A stretch of DNA of 64,000 nt from Polynucleobacter sinensis (GCF_001595985.1 NZ_LOJJ01000002.1:124001-188000), one strand, 5' to 3'; counted from the first letter of the stretch, positions 36,346-46,354 are shown. The notes: a model not told the origin generated them from the sequence alone. Program-made: numbers and translations.

Positions 36346-39300
36346 CACTTTGGCGCACTAACTCTCGCCCTTTGGTTGCCGATATCGGCACTGTGATTCT
36401 CATCTCTCTTTCAGCATTTGCATTGCCGGGTATAAATGCAGTTGCGCAAACTGCCAAAGTAGAAATTGAGTCAACGCCTACAGAACAGACCTCTTCATCC
36501 AACTCCCTAGGAAACTCTACCTCCAATCCCCCAATTGTGAATGGGGAACAGTTTAGCACTTGGATGCTAAAAGAGCAGCAAACTCAGAACACAAAATCTG
36601 CTAGCGATTCCACAAGTTCACAGTCCACCCTTCCGTTTTCGCCCTATTATCTGGGCACGAGCTGGCAAACACCTAAAGAGCTCAATGATCAAAACATTGA
36701 TAAGCAAGCGGCACTCAATTCATTAGAGCAAATTCGCTTTTCACAAAATGATCCGGCTGATCAAAGAAGCAAAAAGGCATTTACCAAGCTCATTGAATCC
36801 CTTAAAGTGACTGGTCGGGTGCCGTTACCCAATACCAATCCACGCTATCTGGAAGCTAACCCTAAGTTAGATCCCATCTTGGGAAATGGAGATCGCATCA
36901 CCATTCCAGAAGCGCCAAACACCATCACCGTGATTCGCAGCAATGGCACTTTGTGCAAAATCCGCTACCGCCCCAATATTGAAACCCGCCATTACGTCGA
37001 TGGCTGCAAGCTACGCGGCAAGAATGAAGAGCGTGGTGCCGATTGGGCTTGGGTAGTTGAACCCGATGGATCGATTCACAAAGTATCGCTAGCGGCTTGG
37101 AATAGCTCAAAGCAAGATCTGCCTGCACCGGGTTCTTGGATATGGGCTCCACCACGCTGGTCACAGTGGACTAACTCTTCTGGGGAGCAATTTACCAAAG
37201 ACTTTGTCAAGATACTTTCAGTTCAAGGCCCTTCAGGTCTTGAGCAAGGAATCGATACGCAGACTAGTACACGTGGTTCATTGCCAAGCATTGATCCACA
37301 AGAGCTCTACAGCGTCTCTCGCGACTTACCGATTTCTGCGAACGTCTGGGGTGAGACGGGTCTTTTGCAAACCCCTTCTGCTCGCACTGCGCCCGCAGGT
37401 ACCGCAGCAGCCACTCTAGGACTCTATCAACCCTATGGCGTTTTAAATCTGTACTTTGCACCACTTAATGGTGTTGAGTTCATCATGCGCTATACCAATA
37501 TCAATAACATTCCATATGGCGAGCAATCGCTTAGTGGTGGACAGACCTACAAAGATAAAAGCACCGGACTCAAAGTAAAACTTCTTAATGAAAATGCTTA
37601 CTTACCTGAAATAGCCGTTGGTGCAAGAGATCTTCTAGGTACAGGTCTGTTTAGTGGTGAATACTTTGTTGCCAACAAACGCCACAATAATTTTGATTTC
37701 AGCTTAGGAATGGGCTGGGGTCAACTAGGCACACGCAATAATGTAACCAACCCCTTTGTCACTGCTTTTGGTCAAAACTATGCCACTCGCCCAGCAGTAT
37801 CAACCAATCAAGGTGGCACTTCTACAGGTGGATTCTTTCACGGTACGGCTGCGATGTTTGGTGGTGTGCAATATCACACCCCTTGGGAGAATCTCGTTCT
37901 CAAAGCGGAGATTGATGGCAACAATTATCAGCAACTTCCATTCTCCAATACGCTGCCCGTCAAATCCATCTTTAACTTTGGCGCCACATACCAAACCAAG
38001 TACGCAGACTTTACCGTGGGTTCACTTGGCAACAGCCAGGTCATGTTTATTCTGAGCTTACATGAGCGACTTGATTTACTGAGCACACCAAAACTGGCAG
38101 AAGCCAAGGCGATTAATGTTGATCTCAAGCCTGTTGGTAGCTATAGCCCAACCAATCCTAATCTCTTGGCGGTAACCAATAATCAGACTAATAACCAGGC
38201 CAATATCCAAACCACCAAAAAATACACCAAGACACCAAGTGATCTCAGCGCTACAAATACTCCAAATAACAAAGGCACTCTAACTACCCAGGATGCTGAT
38301 CTCGTTAAAAATGCTAATGTGTCAGAAAGTAATCAAGCACAAGCAAACTTAAGTACTGGTAGTACCTCTGAAAATACTGCCCTTACAGGCAATCTCACCC
38401 AGGCCTATAACGACACCCTGCTTGAGTTTGAAAAACAAACCCAATGGCAAGTCAAAGGTTTGCGTGGAACTGATCGGACCTGGACTATCCACCTCTTAGA
38501 TGCTAGTGGTGTATTTTTACGTAGTCGTATTAATCGTGGGGTAACGGTATTACATCGCGATGCGCCCACCGATGTAGAGAATTTTAAGATCCAGTTTTAC
38601 AACTGGGGTATGCTGGTAAGTGAATTTAATATTGATCGCAAGCAGTGGATGCTCAGTCAAACTCAATTACTGCCACCATCTGAACGTCGTCCATCAATAA
38701 CTACAGAAAATACCGCCTCACTACCGGCAGATGGGGGCAACCCTTTCTTCAGAAAGTCCAGCAAGGACTTTAATAGCATTGGTATGACAAGTTCATCATC
38801 AAATAACTCTATTAATGCGGCCACTACAACTAATGCAACCAATCTAGCGAACATAACTACTGCACCAGCAAAAGAAGATCCTTACTTTGTAGATGAGCTT
38901 AATCACAAGCCATTGCAAACTAATTTGGGTGTTTCTTATTCACAAATTGTGGGCAGCCCTGATTCACCATTCTTATTTGCATTTGGTGTGAAGGCTGATG
39001 CTCTGTATAAGTTCCGCGAAAATACCTGGATTACAGGCACCGTTAACGCTCGAGTAGTAGACAACTTTGGCAAGTACAACTACGATCCGCCGCCCACTGG
39101 CTTACAGCCTGTACGAACAGATATTCGTCAATATATGACGCAATCTATTGCGACCATGCCTAACTTGCAAGTTACCAATACTGGTAAGTTAGCTGACAAT
39201 CATTTTGTGAGTGCTTATGCCGGCTATCTAGAAACTATGTTTGCTGGTGCAGGTGGTGAGTATCTCTATAGACCTACTAATAGCAAGATTGCGGTTGGAG

Positions 39301-39743
39301 CTGATATCAACCGAGTACGCCAACGTCAGTTCAATGTCTGGACCTCAATGCAAAACTATGCAGTGACTACAGGGCATGTCACCGGATACTGGGATACCGG
39401 TGTTCAGGACATCCTAGTCAAAATGAGTTATGGCAAATATCTTGCTGGTGATATTGGCGGCACCTTAGATTTATCTCGAGTCTTTGCCAATGGTGTGAAG
39501 ATTGGCGCCTACGCTACTCGCACTAATGTGAACTATACCCAGTTTGGTGAAGGTAGCTTTGATAAAGGCCTCTACCTCTCCGTGCCATTTGATGCTTTCT
39601 TTGCTAAACACAGTGACTCAGTTGCAAACCTACTCTTTACCCCACTCATCCGAGATGGTGGTGCTATGCTTTACAGAAAATACAAACTGTATGACATGAC
39701 CCGCACTAGAGATGATCGTGCATTATCGGCTGGACCGGACTAA
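36342..39743 (+). CDS. GfcC(YjbG)-YjbH fusion, outer-membrane exopolysaccharide protein
   Basis: 1133 residues in one intact frame. Leader near residues 14-36 (ends INAVAQ). Residues about 145-295 match the GfcC/YjbG capsule domain: VTGRVPLP, a GDRITIP strand pair, then the WAWVVEPDG and PGSWIWAPP segments. From about residue 330 (NVWGETGLLQTPSARTAPAGT) to the end is the large YjbH beta-barrel, interrupted by a low-complexity Asn/Thr/Ser stretch at about 605-690 and another at 820-850. In E. coli these are two genes, yjbG and yjbH. Joining them fixes a 1:1 ratio of the periplasmic and barrel parts. Confidence 0.82.
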   Translation: MTLWRTNSRPLVADIGTVILISLSAFALPGINAVAQTAKVEIESTPTEQTSSSNSLGNSTSNPPIVNGEQFSTWMLKEQQTQNTKSASDSTSSQSTLPFSPYYLGTSWQTPKELNDQNIDKQAALNSLEQIRFSQNDPADQRSKKAFTKLIESLKVTGRVPLPNTNPRYLEANPKLDPILGNGDRITIPEAPNTITVIRSNGTLCKIRYRPNIETRHYVDGCKLRGKNEERGADWAWVVEPDGSIHKVSLAAWNSSKQDLPAPGSWIWAPPRWSQWTNSSGEQFTKDFVKILSVQGPSGLEQGIDTQTSTRGSLPSIDPQELYSVSRDLPISANVWGETGLLQTPSARTAPAGTAAATLGLYQPYGVLNLYFAPLNGVEFIMRYTNINNIPYGEQSLSGGQTYKDKSTGLKVKLLNENAYLPEIAVGARDLLGTGLFSGEYFVANKRHNNFDFSLGMGWGQLGTRNNVTNPFVTAFGQNYATRPAVSTNQGGTSTGGFFHGTAAMFGGVQYHTPWENLVLKAEIDGNNYQQLPFSNTLPVKSIFNFGATYQTKYADFTVGSLGNSQVMFILSLHERLDLLSTPKLAEAKAINVDLKPVGSYSPTNPNLLAVTNNQTNNQANIQTTKKYTKTPSDLSATNTPNNKGTLTTQDADLVKNANVSESNQAQANLSTGSTSENTALTGNLTQAYNDTLLEFEKQTQWQVKGLRGTDRTWTIHLLDASGVFLRSRINRGVTVLHRDAPTDVENFKIQFYNWGMLVSEFNIDRKQWMLSQTQLLPPSERRPSITTENTASLPADGGNPFFRKSSKDFNSIGMTSSSSNNSINAATTTNATNLANITTAPAKEDPYFVDELNHKPLQTNLGVSYSQIVGSPDSPFLFAFGVKADALYKFRENTWITGTVNARVVDNFGKYNYDPPPTGLQPVRTDIRQYMTQSIATMPNLQVTNTGKLADNHFVSAYAGYLETMFAGAGGEYLYRPTNSKIAVGADINRVRQRQFNVWTSMQNYAVTTGHVTGYWDTGVQDILVKMSYGKYLAGDIGGTLDLSRVFANGVKIGAYATRTNVNYTQFGEGSFDKGLYLSVPFDAFFAKHSDSVANLLFTPLIRDGGAMLYRKYKLYDMTRTRDDRALSAGPD

Positions 39744-39772
39744 ACAAAATTAAGCCAAGCCAAACTATCAGT

Positions 39773-40573
39773 ATGAGTAAAACCCTAAACCACTCTATTT
39801 TGCCAAGCCCCAAGATCATCATGATTCTTGCGGCTATCGGCATATCGATTGGACTGGTCTCAGGCATTGCCCTGGGCGTTTATCCGAACTTATCTAGCAT
39901 CAACGAAAAATCGAATGCGGAAGAGCAAGAAAGTATTGCTCATCAAGGAACCACAAAGGGTCAAGATAAAGCAATCCTAAAAAATACTGCACTACCGAAT
40001 GCTTATCCATTTGCAAGCAATTCAATTAATGGAATTAATACAGGCAATACAAGCAAAACAAAAAATATCCTGAACAAAAATCCTAGTAGCCCCTATGGAT
40101 TTAGGATCGATCCCTTCACACATACCTATAAACACCATACGGGAATAGATTACTCATTACCAGCGGGCACACCAGTACTCGCAGCAGGTGATGGCAAGAT
40201 TAAGAGCGTCGGATACGATCAATTTAATGGTCAGTTTGTTGTAATTGAGCATCAACATGGCTATACCAGCAAATATGCGCACCTCAAGACGGCCTATGTA
40301 GTGACAGGCAACCTCATCAAGCAAGGCCAACAGATTGGGGAAGTAGGATCCACAGGCAGGTCAACCAGCCCTCACCTGCATTTTGAGATCAGCCACCATA
40401 ACAACCCCATTAATCCGCTGTTAGTTCTTAACCAAGAAACGGCAAGTATTGTTGCAAGCATTCCAGTGGCACCAAATTCAAACATGGGAGCAAATACTAC
40501 TTTGCAGAGAGTGCCGTTTATCACCAATAGTGGAGTGACCTATAGGATGATAGAGGTAGCCCAACTGAAGTAA
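39773..40573 (+). CDS. M23-family metallopeptidase (LytM domain)
   Basis: 266 residues. One membrane segment at about 15-36 anchors it, facing the periplasm. The LytM domain spans about residues 100-220 with the zinc ligands His122 and Asp126 (HHTGID) and His201/His203 (HLHFE), so it should be an active endopeptidase of peptidoglycan cross-links. It follows the yjbH-like gene by 29 bases; a wall-cutting enzyme could open passage for a large exporter. Confidence 0.88.
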   Translation: MSKTLNHSILPSPKIIMILAAIGISIGLVSGIALGVYPNLSSINEKSNAEEQESIAHQGTTKGQDKAILKNTALPNAYPFASNSINGINTGNTSKTKNILNKNPSSPYGFRIDPFTHTYKHHTGIDYSLPAGTPVLAAGDGKIKSVGYDQFNGQFVVIEHQHGYTSKYAHLKTAYVVTGNLIKQGQQIGEVGSTGRSTSPHLHFEISHHNNPINPLLVLNQETASIVASIPVAPNSNMGANTTLQRVPFITNSGVTYRMIEVAQLK

Positions 40574-40756
40574 AGGAAGTTGCGGCTGATAAACGCGATT
40601 AGTGAACCTGAATTGCCTCAGCTAACTGCAATCAATCAGAAATAATACTGGGTAAATGTGTAACCGCTTGATAATTGCATTGTTTTTTAATGCAAGCGTG
40701 TCGCACCAAGAATACCCGGGCTCCCGATTGAGAAAGCTTTAAACAGCCATCCTCAA

Positions 40757-41032
40757 TTAGTACACCGCATCATGATCACCCACATTGATCAACACGATTT
40801 CAGTGTCAGTAATGATCATTTCGATGGTGACCCGGTACTTTAGGTTAATCGAAATACTCTGCAGGCCCTCAAGCCTTCCGGATAGCCCATGAAGTCGAAG
40901 TGATGGATGATGTGGATTGAGCGCGAGCAATTCCAATGTTTTTGCATACTGAGCCTGCACATCTGGATGGCGCTTTAAAAATTTAGCGGCGCGCTTATTG
41001 TATTGCTCTGTAAAGAGAAGCTGCCAAGTCAT
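40757..41032 (-). CDS. RelE/ParE-superfamily toxin
   Basis: 91 residues with the RelE/ParE fold pattern: N-terminal helices with FLKRHPDVQAQYAKTLELL, then HGLSGRLEGLQSISIN and the C-terminal VGDHDAVY, close to YafQ/RelE-type ribosome-dependent mRNA interferases, where a His near the C-terminus is used. It overlaps the antitoxin gene by 4 bases. Confidence 0.83.
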   Translation of the reverse strand: MTWQLLFTEQYNKRAAKFLKRHPDVQAQYAKTLELLALNPHHPSLRLHGLSGRLEGLQSISINLKYRVTIEMIITDTEIVLINVGDHDAVY

Positions 41033-41298
41033 TTAGCAGACTGATTCATTTTCTGCAGACGCTTGATGTGTTGGGCCACGGTTTCCTTGACAAAACGGCC
41101 GCCCGCTAAATCGGCCTTGGATTCTGCGATGGCAGCCTCTAGCTCACACTCACGCAGGTACTGGTACTGCTCCTGGCTCATCACGACGTACCTCACCCGG
41201 CCCCGAACGGACACGGGTGCCTCGAGCTGATCTAAGAGCGCCTCTTCAATCGCCTTAATGCCCTTGGTCTTTAAATCATTAGCGACAACAGCACCCAT
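41029..41298 (-). CDS. Phd/YefM-like antitoxin
   Basis: About 89 residues when started at the Met at 41298 (MGAVVANDLKTKG); another Met sits two codons upstream. N-terminal DNA-binding part with RGRVRYVVMSQEQYQYLRE near residues 34-52, then an acidic helix and a basic tail, typical for Phd-type antitoxins. Order antitoxin-toxin with 4-base overlap. Direct repeats in its promoter (41312-41331) are the probable operator. Confidence 0.8.
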   Translation of the reverse strand: MGAVVANDLKTKGIKAIEEALLDQLEAPVSVRGRVRYVVMSQEQYQYLRECELEAAIAESKADLAGGRFVKETVAQHIKRLQKMNQSAK

Positions 41299-41311
41299 GA
41301 CCATCCTTTAA

Positions 41312-41331
41312 ATAGTATTATATATAGTATT
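41312..41331. promoter_or_regulatory. Direct repeat, probable operator of the toxin-antitoxin pair
   Basis: Two copies of ATAGTATT (41312-41319 and 41324-41331) with a 12-base period, 14 bases upstream of the antitoxin start. Confidence 0.5.
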
Positions 41332-41568
41332 GTAAATAAGCCTAATGATTCATGCAAGTGCGTTACGAGAGTTTAATGAAGTGATGCAGATGGGGTATTA
41401 GAGAGCGCATGTCTCTCCAACCCCCTGCTCTCTCTATACATTCCCCCCAAATGAGAATGAGTCCGTTTTGTAAACTGCATCGCATTTTTAGGCGCAATCA
41501 AATAGGTAGGAACTAAATCGAAGTGAGACGCACTCCGATTAATAAAGAAAAAAGAATCTGAACTTGGG

Positions 41569-42158
41569 CTAACTGCCGCCGTCTTCTGCCTGCGGCGGGA
41601 TATCCACAATCAGCAATCGCCTGCGCCACTCCTGGTGGCGACGCAGCTCGGCCAACGCCCGAAAGAACGCCCGGCTCAGGTCATCGTGCACGCGCCGTGT
41701 TTTGTCGAGCTGCATAAGATCCAGTAGCCGCGCCTCCTTGATCTTGGCCACCGCATCGCCAATAGCATCCTGATGTTTTGCGTACCACAGGCGTTCCCTC
41801 ATATCTTTGATAACCTGCTCGAGGACAAAGTGGCCCAGCAACTCCTCACCACCAAGCTCAAGCTGAATGTAAGAGAGAACCAGCTGATCGAGGCTTGGGT
41901 CCTGCTCGTCAAAGCACCCGCAGTCTCGCCCCTCCTCAATAACCTGCTCATAAATATCGGGGCATTTCTGTTTGAGCTCACGGTAGCGCTCCGCGGTCCA
42001 GTTCTGCTGGGTAAGGGACAGTGTGAGCGCGAGTTTTTTGTGAAGTGCCGCTGCCTCGCTCTCGCTCACCACAAGACCATAGGCAAAAAGCGCAAAGGTC
42101 TCATCAGAAAAATGAATTCCATAGTCTGTGAACTCGTACTTACGTAGCGGTGCATTCA
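41569..42158 (-). pseudogene. Hypothetical protein gene, 5'-truncated
   Basis: An intact frame of 167 codons starts at tandem GTG codons (42067-42072), but the coding pattern continues upstream in the same frame (LRKYEFTDYGIHFSDETFALFAYG) to a TAG at about 42159-42161, with no ATG. The true N-terminus is therefore probably missing. The product is helical and rich in charged residues, with a CGCFDEQDPSLDQLVLSY stretch near the middle; no family recognised. It is more G+C rich than the nearby glycan genes, suggesting a different origin. Confidence 0.6.
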
Positions 42159-42174
42159 GGAACTAGTAACCAAA

Positions 42175-42931
42175 GGTAGGAGCTCAGCGAGCATCCGCAG
42201 GCTGATCTCGGGCATCACGACAATACATAAACTCAATCGCTTAGCCGACCCCACAAAGGATCCAGATGTTCTTTTAGAGATGCGGCGTATGCATCGCACG
42301 ATTGGGCGTTTCTCCAAACAGGCCCTTGGCGTAACCTCAAGCATCCTACAAAAATTACTGGAGGCAACTGAGGCTGGGAACCGCGGTGCAAGGGATCGGG
42401 CTCTTTTGTTGCTTGCCTATGACACCCTGTGCAGGCGAAGCGAACTGGCCGCGCTTTTGATTGAGGATATTAAGTTTAATGAGGTCCATGGATCATTAAG
42501 AGCAAGCATCTTGATTAGAAAAAGCAAGACCGACCAACTAGGTCGGGGGCGAAGACTCACGCTAAGTGAACGAGGATCGAAAGCTTTGAAGGAGTGGCTG
42601 GAGAGAAGACGAAACCCCTGCAGTGGAAAACTTTTTATGGGGGGTAGACCGCGCACAAAAAATTACCCAATCCTTCGGTGCTGGGCAAATGAACCGAATC
42701 TATAAAAGACTCGCTGCCAGGGCTGGACTTCCGGAGGATGTTGTCGAGCAAATCAGCGGGCACTCGATGCGGGTGGGTCACGCTCAGGATATGGTCAATA
42801 ACGGAAAAAGTTTGCCGATGATTATGAGTAAGGGCAGGTGGTCAAAATCGGATACGGTAATGAGATACGTTGAACATATCCCTCTACACAACTTAGAGTA
42901 TTTTGATAAATTGACGGCTACTGTAAAGTGA
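42175..42931 (+). pseudogene. Tyrosine recombinase (phage-type integrase), truncated and frameshifted
   Basis: Remnant of an integrase. Homology starts near 42187 without a start codon (SIRRLISGITTIHKLNRLADP, part of the N-terminal arm domain), so the 5' end is gone. Catalytic residues seen: Arg in RRSELAAL, HSMRVGH (His and Arg), the Trp/His position in GRWSKSD, and Tyr in RYVEH. A single extra G in a run of six (42639-42644) shifts the frame; with five the sequence reads KLFMGVDRAQK. The Tyr end is intact. It marks a former mobile element at this site. Confidence 0.85.
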
Positions 42932-43147
42932 CTGGAATCAGACTATCTATTTATTACCAGAACAAAGCACAAGGATCAAATTCTAAAAAAGAGGATCCTA
43001 ATAACTCCAGACTTCAACCCATTCTCACCAATGTTTCACACTAAACAACGACTATGCGCGTCAGACCTCAAAACGAGACAGTATCGAGATAAAAAGAGGA
43101 ATTACTCAAATCAAAGAGCAAGTGCCTCAATAAAAAATGTATGTAGA

Positions 43148-44127
43148 CTAAATCTCTAGAGTACCTCGGGTTTCCCACTTCCATGCATACTTAATAATCG
43201 TAGATAGATCGGAATATTGTGGCGTCCAGCCGAGTCGCTCCCGAATTAATGCGGAGTCTGCAACTAAAACAGCTGGATCCCCTTCCCTGCGGGGTGAGTT
43301 GACAGATGCAATCTTACGACCCGTCACCTGCTCCGCTGCATCTATAACTTCCTGTACCGAAAAGCCATTTCCATTACCGAGGTTATAGGCCTGACTATCC
43401 GAACCGCTCATCAAGGACTGCAAGGCCAACCAATGCGCTGAACACAGATCCTGGACATGAATATAGTCCCTTATGCAAGTAACATCCGGTGTGCCGTAGT
43501 CACGGCCAAACACTGAAATATTTTTTCGTCGCCCTGAGGCAACCTGAAGCACCAGTGGAATAAGGTGAGTTTCAAGGTCATGTCGCTCACCCAATTGAAC
43601 TTCTGGATCGGCGCCAGCTGCATTAAGATAGCGAAGACATACTGACTTCATACCATAGGCTTTGTCGTAATCGGCCTGCACCTGTTCAACGATCAACTTG
43701 GTTCGGCCATAGGGATTAATCGGTTGCTGTGGATGACGCTCATCGATTGGCGTATAGCGAGGCTCTCCGAAAATCGCTGCCGAGGACGAGAATATAAAAT
43801 TCTTAACACCATGGGCTTGCATTGCATCCAACAATACAAGGGTATTGGCAACATTATTTTGATAGTACTTATCCGGATTCTGAACCGACTCACCAACCTG
43901 AATAAAAGACGCAAAATGCAAAACGGCATCAAAACCTTTGGCAAGTACCGAATTCAGAACTTGAAGATCTCCACAGCCCCCCCCTTGACAAAATCACCAG
44001 CAAGCACTGCATCGCTATATCCCGCAGATAGATCATCCAGTACCGTCACATTAGGGCCAAGTTGGCCAAGCAATTTCACCATGTGCGAGCCAATAAAGCC
44101 GGCGCCACCAATAACAAGAATATTCAT
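43148..44127 (-). pseudogene. galE: UDP-glucose 4-epimerase (GalE), broken at a run of eight G
   Basis: Interconverts UDP-glucose and UDP-galactose to supply sugar for the locus. N-terminal NILVIGGAGFIGSHMVKLL is followed by VTVLDDLSAGYSDAVLAGDFVKG, where the frame is lost in a run of eight G on the minus strand (plus-strand C at 43977-43984). With seven G it reads on as GDLQVLNSVLAKGFDAVLHFASFIQVGESV. The rest is intact: SSSAAIFG, the catalytic YGRTK, and YNLGNGNGFSV. The tract is a candidate for slipped-strand phase variation, but sequencing error is equally possible. Confidence 0.85.
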
Positions 44128-44356
44128 TTGCAAAAACAACTGGGTCTTTAATGTTTTATATTAATGCTTCAAAAGCACTTAGGTTTCATTTTTAACATAA
44201 CTCTTTAAGCACCCTCAAATTATTGAATTAGCTAGAAATATTCAATATCTCAAAATTTACAGGCAATAATGCCACCAATACCATTGGTACGGGTTCAGTT
44301 TTAATGGCCACCTAAGCAATATTAAATATCAGTAACTTAATTCATGCCGTCATCAT

Positions 44357-45070
44357 TTAATGTCCACCACCTTTTGTAATGACCAAAATACCCCTCCAGA
44401 TAATCCACAGATCCAACATCAAAAGACTAAAGGAAGAGCGCCTCATATATTCATCAACATATTCATACTCATAAACCGGATTTCCCATTTCTGCCGTCCC
44501 TTTGTTAATGTGACCCAAGCCAAGTAAGCCCCCCTGCAAAAGCGATCGAGTTATGTTGCCTTGAGATTTATCTCGCTCGTAGTGCAAAATAGATAATGGC
44601 CTTGGGCCAACAATACTCATATCACCCTTAAGTACACTCCAGAACTGCGGCAGTTCATCTAAATAAAATTTCTTAACAATATGCCCTACATTGGTACGAC
44701 TCTCCACCGTCCATTCTGCAGAAAATGCCAACCAGTCGTGATTTTTTGCGCCCTCAGGATCAATGTATTGGGACTTAATTAGTCGAATTTTATATTTACG
44801 TATAACCTTGCCCCCACTCATTGCATGATAGTAAAAAAACATAGGTCCTGCATTTTCAGGAATAAACCAACCCTCAATCAAAAATGCAATTTTTAGTACA
44901 AACAAGATGGGCGCTGACACTACTAACATGACAAATCCTACCAATTTGTCAAATAACACTTTCAAAATTGGAGGCTTTAGCGGCCCTGATAATGCAAATA
45001 AGTGAGAATACTTTTGGCGAATCTCATCAGTAGGCGGTCTATAAGGAAAGGCTTCTATTGGCTCGATCAT
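44357..45070 (-). CDS. Polyprenyl-phosphate sugar-phosphotransferase (bacterial sugar transferase, WcaJ-like)
   Basis: 237 residues. One membrane segment (about 42-67) precedes a cytosolic catalytic domain with the family core DELPQFWSVLKGDMSIVGPRPL near residues 141-162. This is the short C-terminal-domain form (as WbaP-C/PglC), lacking the extra helices of long WcaJ. It starts the repeat unit on undecaprenyl phosphate. A second, unrelated initiating enzyme of MraY type is encoded at 62.4-63.5 kb. Confidence 0.9.
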   Translation of the reverse strand: MIEPIEAFPYRPPTDEIRQKYSHLFALSGPLKPPILKVLFDKLVGFVMLVVSAPILFVLKIAFLIEGWFIPENAGPMFFYYHAMSGGKVIRKYKIRLIKSQYIDPEGAKNHDWLAFSAEWTVESRTNVGHIVKKFYLDELPQFWSVLKGDMSIVGPRPLSILHYERDKSQGNITRSLLQGGLLGLGHINKGTAEMGNPVYEYEYVDEYMRRSSFSLLMLDLWIIWRGILVITKGGGH

Positions 45071-45121
45071 ACTATTTGTCCATTAAAAAAATGACACTAA
45101 ATACTGATAAATAATTCATGG

Positions 45122-46354
45122 TCATTCTGACGCTAGCTGAATAATATCTTGTTCAAATTTCGACAAGATATTATCCTTTGAAAAATTTACCTCTGCATAA
45201 TTGCGGCCAATATTACCCAATTTATAACGCCTACTTGGCTCAGCCATTAGATCAGCAATAGCTTGAGAAAAAGCCAATACATCGCCAGGTGAAACTACAA
45301 TTCCACACATAGAAACAACTTCTGCTAATTCAGTATTTATCTCGGCAGTAGCAACTACTGGTCGCCCACTTGCAAGCATCCCAGTCAACTTCGAGGGCAT
45401 CAAAAGATCAGCCACATCTGCACGCTGCGGCAATAGGTGAATATCTGCCATCCTTAAGAGAGCCCCAAGAAGTTCAGCTGGCTGAAAATCAAGAAACATC
45501 ACATTGGGTAAATCAACGCAATTTGCCATCAGCTCGGAGCGACCTACCCCATCACCACAAAATACAAACTTTAAGGACGGCTCAGATCGAAGCAAACGTG
45601 CCGCGCCTGCCAAGATAAGCAAACCTTGTTTAGCTCCCATGGAGCCGGAATAAAGGGCCACTGTTGTGCCAACAGAAATCCCAAGATCATTTCGTAATTT
45701 AATGCTAGAAGCATCATTTTCAATTACCGCCTCCAAATTTGCCCAGTTCAGAAATAACAAACTGCGATTTCCTGAAACCCCCTTTTTATCCAAAAGCATC
45801 AACATCCGGCGCGATATTGTCGACACACGTTCAAAAGATCTAAGTATTAAATGTTCTGCGCTTAATACCCAACGATAAATAAGTGCACCTCTCAAAATCC
45901 CCAAATCAAATGCTGCATCCACTTCAAAATCTTGCACATGCAACCAAGTCTTTGCTCCTACAAGCTTAGCAACCAGCAAAGCAGTGGGAGCGCAAATCAA
46001 AGCCGGCTCCACCACCCAAACCACATTTGGTCGCCAAAAAACCTGCCACAACATAACTGGAAAACTAAAAAATATAAAACTAGTCATATACAAAATTCGC
46101 TTTATCCCCGAGGGATTGCATGGCACAAAAAATGGGCAACGCCATATGCCTACTCCAGCTTTACTCTGATAACTGTATATCCTACTGTTGTAACCGTTGC
46201 GCACTTTCCATTCGGGATAATGTGGAGAGGTAGTGACTACTTTTAGATCATGGCCCCGAGAAGCAAGCCACTCAGTCATTTCAGACACATACTTACCAAC
46301 ACCAACCTCCTCCGGAGAATAGTTCATGCAATATATGAGTATGCGCATCACCAA
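45122..46354 (-). CDS. WcaI-like family 4 glycosyltransferase
   Basis: 410 residues in the GT-B layout. N-terminal YSPEEVGVGKYVSEMTEWLASRGHDLKVVTTSPHYPEW (near residues 12-48) is typical for WcaI-type colanic acid glycosyltransferases; the C-terminal half has LYSGSMGAKQGL and the PSKLTGMLASGRPVVA donor-site region. Donor and acceptor are not deducible. It directly precedes the sugar transferase in the same direction. Confidence 0.87.
   Translation of the reverse strand: MVMRILIYCMNYSPEEVGVGKYVSEMTEWLASRGHDLKVVTTSPHYPEWKVRNGYNSRIYSYQSKAGVGIWRCPFFVPCNPSGIKRILYMTSFIFFSFPVMLWQVFWRPNVVWVVEPALICAPTALLVAKLVGAKTWLHVQDFEVDAAFDLGILRGALIYRWVLSAEHLILRSFERVSTISRRMLMLLDKKGVSGNRSLLFLNWANLEAVIENDASSIKLRNDLGISVGTTVALYSGSMGAKQGLLILAGAARLLRSEPSLKFVFCGDGVGRSELMANCVDLPNVMFLDFQPAELLGALLRMADIHLLPQRADVADLLMPSKLTGMLASGRPVVATAEINTELAEVVSMCGIVVSPGDVLAFSQAIADLMAEPSRRYKLGNIGRNYAEVNFSKDNILSKFEQDIIQLASE

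Noticed and set aside
37444..39743. The Asn/Thr/Ser-rich stretches in the YjbH fusion as evidence of a frameshift
   Set aside because: The frame is open throughout and barrel-like sequence resumes after each stretch; they look like flexible linkers.
41373..41609. 78-codon minus-strand frame next to the truncated hypothetical gene
   Set aside because: Overlaps the real gene's 3' end in another frame, low-complexity and without recognisable family; possible debris only.
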